A stretch of DNA of 36,831 nt from the NCBI GenBank assembly GCA_018664975.1, contig JABIXH010000316.1, positions 1 to 36,831 on the forward strand, in the 5' to 3' direction. Source of the stretch: Nitrospina sp. GTDB taxonomy: Bacteria > Nitrospinota > Nitrospinia > Nitrospinales > VA-1. Positions 33,288 through 36,831 of the stretch are shown here, in pieces. The notes under the pieces were generated by a model. That model made no database searches, had not been told where the DNA came from, and was given only the letters and a program-made list of their open reading frames with translations. Positions within the stretch are counted from its first letter, which is position 1; the number at the start of each line of letters is the position of its first letter. A program made the translations under genes and the position numbers.

Positions 33288-34229
33288 ATGCAAAAAACAC
33301 GAGTTTTAGCGTTGGGTTGTAATGGTCTGCTTGGATTTAATTTTGCAAAAGAAGTTTTAAAAAACAAGACCTTTGTATTCCGGGGAACCTACAACAAAAA
33401 TTCATACAGAATTGAATCTGATCAATCAACACGAGAGCAGAAAAATTTTCTACAGTACAACCCAAACGTACATAGCAGAAAATTAATTACGGAACTAAAT
33501 GATTTCCAACCAAATGTAGTTGTGAATTTTATTGGGAATTCTAATTTATTTGAAAAGTCTAAAAAAAAACATGAGGTCCAAAATCTTAAAAGCTTAAAAA
33601 ATATACTTCTATCAATTGAATCCTCAAAATCAAATATTGAGCATTTCTTCAATATTGGCTCGGCGCAAGAATACAAACATAGCTTGCATCCCTTAAAAGA
33701 GTCTGATCCCTTAGCTCCCAAATCGGAATATGCCAAATCCAAGGTAAAATGCCATAAGTATGGCTTGAAATGGGCCTCCCAAAACGATATCAAATTTACA
33801 ACGCTGAGAGTTTTCAACGTAATTGGAAATGATCAATTTAAGGAAAATGTTATTTTAAAATTGATGCGACTGAAGTCAGATGAAAAATTGGTCTTTCAGC
33901 AATTTAACGCAATAAGAGATTTCGTCTATATTGGAGATTTTATTTCAATATTGATGGATATTATTTCAAATCATAAAAAAATCAAACATGATGCTATCAA
34001 TATAGGAACAGGCGTTCCTATAAAAATTCCTGACCTGATAGGTTTGATATCTCAGTCTCTAAAAAGAGATTTAACCAACAATATAAGCGTAAAAGCCAAA
34101 GGCAAGCTTAATTCTAACTACGCAAATATTAGCAGGCTAAAAAAGATTATCCGCATTAAAAAGCTTAAATCTATTGATGAAATTTTAAGAATATTGATAA
34201 AAGAAAATACTAATATAAATATAGGTTGA
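33288..34229 (+). CDS. Extended SDR NDP-sugar reductase/epimerase
   Basis: 313 residues. RVLALGCNGLLGFNFAKEV has the GxxGxxG loop; HFFNIGSAQEYKH and the EYAKSKVKCHKYG stretch (YxxxK) complete the SDR catalytic pattern. The last part (NIGTGVPIKIPDLIGLI) is the sugar-binding domain. Same AT-rich, lysine-rich style as the C-methyltransferase, which ends 3 bp upstream, so the two form a pair. By analogy with CDP-sugar pathways (yersiniose type) it may reduce the C4 ketone after C-methylation, or epimerise. That assignment is inference. Confidence 0.85.
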   Translation: MQKTRVLALGCNGLLGFNFAKEVLKNKTFVFRGTYNKNSYRIESDQSTREQKNFLQYNPNVHSRKLITELNDFQPNVVVNFIGNSNLFEKSKKKHEVQNLKSLKNILLSIESSKSNIEHFFNIGSAQEYKHSLHPLKESDPLAPKSEYAKSKVKCHKYGLKWASQNDIKFTTLRVFNVIGNDQFKENVILKLMRLKSDEKLVFQQFNAIRDFVYIGDFISILMDIISNHKKIKHDAINIGTGVPIKIPDLIGLISQSLKRDLTNNISVKAKGKLNSNYANISRLKKIIRIKKLKSIDEILRILIKENTNINIG

Positions 34230-34326
34230 GACCTGTTTCTTCTCTTCTGGATAGCTCGCCAAGCATTCGGACAATTGCTCCGCACAATAAAATTCATTTA
34301 GCATGCAATATTAATCCTGCGGAATC

Positions 34327-35217
34327 TCAGGAAAATATTTTTTTAAAGATTCTTTTCCTGAAGGAATGAGAAACAATCATTAGTTTTGGAAATACTCGAA
34401 TCAAATATTTAATGGCAGGAGCGGGCCTCTTTTGGTTTTTCTTCAAAAGAAAAAAAAGCCTTAAAAAATGATATTCATCTATGTGGCTTTGCTTAATAAT
34501 CGAGCCAAGCAAGTCACGGCCTATGTTAACAAACGGCTTGTAGCAACAGACGCCACTAATGTGTGACCGGTTGTTCTCGTGCCTTCTGGCCCCGACCAGT
34601 GGTTCATTTATCCATAGGATGGGGCCTCGGTCCACTACTTCCATGAGAAAATACGTGTCGAAATTATCTCTCATAGAAAAATTCGGCATCACACCTTTAA
34701 TCAATTCAGTGTTAAACGCATAGGAGCAAAAGGGAACAATACCCCCAAAGTCACTTGCTAAATATTGCCGCAATAAAACTTTCCTACAAGATATGACCTT
34801 TATTTCTTCTGGACCAACATAAGTTGTCTGGTTCAGATTCTTATTTCCATTACCATCAATCACCCACGCATTCGTTCCAATAGCACTTGCCAAAGGCTCT
34901 TTTTTGAATTCCTCAAGGATTCTGCCCACAAAATCTGGCTCCAAGGAATCATCATCGTGGAACATCACAAAGTACTGGGTGTCCACAAATGAGATAACCT
35001 CTTTGAAGTGTTCCAAAAAGGGTATTCCCGGAAAACGTGAAATGTACTCAACTTTTGGGTAGCGAGCCTTCATGACTTCTTGCAACTCCCGATTCGAAGA
35101 GTTGTCAGACACAACAAACCTAAAGTTTTTCTCCGTTTGATTCAGAATAGATTTGATCGCGTTCTCTGCAAAAGCCGGGCGATTGTGGCACAATAGTACT
35201 ATGGTTATGGGACTCAT
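34327..35217 (-). CDS. GT2 family glycosyltransferase
   Basis: 296 residues. TIVLLCHNRPAFAENAIKSIL and FVVSDNSSNRELQEV are the N-terminal nucleotide-sugar motifs, and YFVMFHDDDSLEPDFVGRIL the metal-binding acidic cluster. It is convergent with the AT-rich SDR (34229) and divergent from rfbG. ATG at 35215-35217; the ribosome site is weak (GAGCGAC). Probably adds one sugar of the repeat unit at the inner membrane; donor and linkage unknown. Confidence 0.87.
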   Translation of the reverse strand: MSPITIVLLCHNRPAFAENAIKSILNQTEKNFRFVVSDNSSNRELQEVMKARYPKVEYISRFPGIPFLEHFKEVISFVDTQYFVMFHDDDSLEPDFVGRILEEFKKEPLASAIGTNAWVIDGNGNKNLNQTTYVGPEEIKVISCRKVLLRQYLASDFGGIVPFCSYAFNTELIKGVMPNFSMRDNFDTYFLMEVVDRGPILWINEPLVGARRHENNRSHISGVCCYKPFVNIGRDLLGSIIKQSHIDEYHFLRLFFLLKKNQKRPAPAIKYLIRVFPKLMIVSHSFRKRIFKKIFS

Positions 35218-35561
35218 TGTCGCTCGTATTGAAGCTGGAGTTATTTTTATTTCTGGTGTAAAGTCCGATTGAGGTGACGGTGCATGCTTTGTAGTTTAGT
35301 CAATTCCGGGGGAGAAGCAATCCGACAAAGCAGGACACTACATAAAGAACAATAATGACAATTTGCTGAAAAAGCCAGCAAATTATGTGAATTTTTTGAC
35401 CTATATGCCAAGATAGAAAGCTTAATATCCCGAACACTAGAGAACAAAATTATAAGATGTGGTCGGGAGTAATTTTCTAGGGTTTCTCCTCAGAGAAAAT
35501 TATTTTTGGTTGGCATTCTTTTTGAGTCGCAAATTTTCTATTTTAATAAATTCAATTTCTA
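35218..35561. other. Divergent intergenic region with a hairpin
   Basis: 344 bp between the GT2 gene (minus) and rfbG (plus), so both promoters should lie here. At 35360-35384, AATTTGCTG and CAGCAAATT form perfect 9-bp arms around a 7-nt loop, a possible operator or RNA hairpin. A TTGACC occurs shortly after (about 35395), but no good -10 at 17 bp. No gene supported. Confidence 0.45.
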
Positions 35562-36677
35562 ATGAATACTTTGTTCCATACAATATATAAAAACAAAACT
35601 GTCCTAATTACAGGGCACACAGGCTTTAAGGGGAGCTGGCTTTCTGTATGGTTATCATCCATTGGAGCTAATGTAGTCGGGTTGTCGCTTAATATCCCAA
35701 CCACTCCGTCAAACTTTGAAGCCTCTGAGGTTAATAAGGTTTTAGTTGACCATCGAGTAGATGTGCGGGATAGCATAAAATTAAGAGAAGTTATTCAGGA
35801 GAGTCAGCCAGACTTTGTCTTTCATTTAGCCGCTCAGGCACTTGTTCGACCATCTTATGAGTCTCCCCTGGAGACTATTGCCACCAATGCTTTAGGTTCA
35901 GCTAACTTACTGGATGCCCTGCGAATTTTAAGCAAACCCGTAGTAGCCGTAATGATTACCAGTGACAAGGCCTATGACAATATTGAGTGGGTCTGGGGAT
36001 ATCGTGAGACGGATCGTTTAGGCGGCAAGGATCCATACAGTGCTTCCAAAGGAATGGCTGAGTTGGCTATACATACCTTTGTCGAATCTTTTTTTAAAGT
36101 TCCTGAGTCAACAGTACGAGTTGGAATAACACGCGCAGGCAATGTGATAGGTGGCGGAGACTGGGCCGTTGACCGAGTCGTCCCAGATTGCATGACAGCA
36201 TGGTCGCAAAATGAGGTTGTTGACATTCGTAGCCCTGATTCTACCCGGCCTTGGCAACATGTACTGGAACCACTCAGTGGATATCTGACTCTAGGTGCTG
36301 AATTAACAAAAAAGACTGAGATACACGGAGAAGCGTATAATTTTGGACCACCTGCCCATCAAAATCATTCGGTGCGTGAATTGATAAATGAAATGACAAA
36401 ATACTGGGATAATATTCGATGGAATGATATATCAAAAAATCGTGAGCACCTTCATGAAGCGGGGTTACTCAAGCTAAATTGCGACAAAGCTTTGTTCGAC
36501 CTGAATTGGCAACCAACTTTGCATTTTTCAGAAACCGTTCGCATGACAGTAGAGTGGTACAAAAATTATTACCAAAATATTGACTCTTCAATGTTCAATT
36601 TTACGGCAGAACAAATCAATGAATATACCTTATTTGCAAAAGCACGCCACATGAAATGGGCAACGAACGATTTATGA
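35562..36677 (+). CDS. rfbG: CDP-glucose 4,6-dehydratase
   Basis: 371 residues, close to the family length. VLITGHTGFKGSWLSVWLSS is the diagnostic RfbG N-terminus, FHLAAQALVRPSYESP the next conserved block, and Y159-x-x-x-K163 (DPYSASKGMAE) the active site. RAGNVIGGGDWAVDRVVPD and STRPWQHVLEPLSGYL are RfbG landmarks. It converts CDP-glucose to CDP-4-keto-6-deoxyglucose, the start of the 3,6-dideoxy and yersiniose-type sugars. ATG at 35562. The next gene downstream starts like rfbF, the cytidylyltransferase that supplies its substrate, so order and pathway agree. Confidence 0.95.
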   Translation: MNTLFHTIYKNKTVLITGHTGFKGSWLSVWLSSIGANVVGLSLNIPTTPSNFEASEVNKVLVDHRVDVRDSIKLREVIQESQPDFVFHLAAQALVRPSYESPLETIATNALGSANLLDALRILSKPVVAVMITSDKAYDNIEWVWGYRETDRLGGKDPYSASKGMAELAIHTFVESFFKVPESTVRVGITRAGNVIGGGDWAVDRVVPDCMTAWSQNEVVDIRSPDSTRPWQHVLEPLSGYLTLGAELTKKTEIHGEAYNFGPPAHQNHSVRELINEMTKYWDNIRWNDISKNREHLHEAGLLKLNCDKALFDLNWQPTLHFSETVRMTVEWYKNYYQNIDSSMFNFTAEQINEYTLFAKARHMKWATNDL

Positions 36678-36811
36678 TGGATTGGAAATACAACTGGAAA
36701 TTTTTAACGAGCTTTGTGGTGAAGCGATCCATGCCTTGATCCAAGCATCTTCCATAATCTAAAATAGATGAAAAACAATGATGGAATTGAATCTAATTGG
36801 AGTCTAATTTG

Positions 36812-36831
36812 ATGAAAGTAGTAATACTTGC
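36812..36831 (+). CDS. Start of a nucleotidyltransferase, probably glucose-1-phosphate cytidylyltransferase (rfbF), cut by the window edge
   Basis: Only seven codons are present: ATG then MKVVILA, exactly how RfbF-type sugar-1-phosphate cytidylyltransferases begin (MKxVILAGGxGTR). It follows rfbG by 134 bp. rfbF and rfbG are normally adjacent, which supports the call, but the diagnostic part lies outside the window and other nucleotidyltransferases start the same way. Confidence 0.55.

Overview
The window is one long surface-glycan (O-antigen, capsule or glycoprotein-glycan) biosynthesis locus. Nearly every gene makes, modifies, transfers or exports sugars. Base composition is AT-rich (about 40% G+C by eye). 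Heptose-type genes, an MsbA/PglK-like exporter and a CDP-hexose pathway point to a Gram-negative bacterium. I see no rRNA, tRNA or housekeeping gene that would fix the phylum.

Left part (1-11.7 kb, all minus strand): a methyltransferase/GT2 fusion cut by the window edge, a B12-binding-type radical SAM enzyme, a sugar-1-phosphate nucleotidyltransferase, an HldE-like bifunctional enzyme with its two domains in reversed order, a protein of unknown function (copy 1 of a duplicated gene), a SAM methyltransferase, a Rossmann/radical SAM fusion and a GT2 glycosyltransferase. This part is scarred: between the genes lie remnants of an IS3-type transposase and of a second transposase, a frameshifted gene remnant, and two copies of a ~93-bp repeat that carries a promoter-like extended -10.

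Middle part (12.2-25.6 kb): a lone plus-strand phytanoyl-CoA-dioxygenase-like gene, then a compact minus-strand operon of about 12 genes transcribed from ~25.6 kb down to a terminator at 13.17-13.20 kb. In transcription order: TylF-type methyltransferase, small unknown ORF, SDR, SIS isomerase, SDR, split transketolase (N then C subunit), HAD phosphatase, APH-type kinase, SAM methyltransferase, zinc alcohol dehydrogenase, DegT aminotransferase, GNAT acetyltransferase, and copy 2 of the unknown gene. Overlapping or abutting stops and starts indicate one transcript. My main hypothesis is a dedicated pathway to an unusual activated sugar: the transketolase builds a ketose phosphate, the SIS protein isomerises it to an aldose phosphate, kinase, phosphatase and nucleotidyltransferase steps activate it (possibly using the HldE-like and nucleotidyltransferase genes of the left part), and SDR, ADH, aminotransferase, acetyltransferase and methyltransferases decorate it. 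The logic resembles heptose or lincosamide-octose pathways, but the gene set is not one I recognise.

Right part (26.2 kb to end): an acyltransferase-3/SGNH O-acyltransferase, a PglK/MsbA-like ABC exporter, a zinc-ribbon methyltransferase, a very AT-rich pair (NovU-type C-methyltransferase plus SDR), a GT2, and a CDP-glucose 4,6-dehydratase (rfbG) followed by the first codons of what is probably rfbF. This suggests a CDP-linked deoxy sugar that may be C-methylated. No Wzx, Wzy or Wzm/Wzt gene is visible, so the ABC exporter is the only flippase candidate here.
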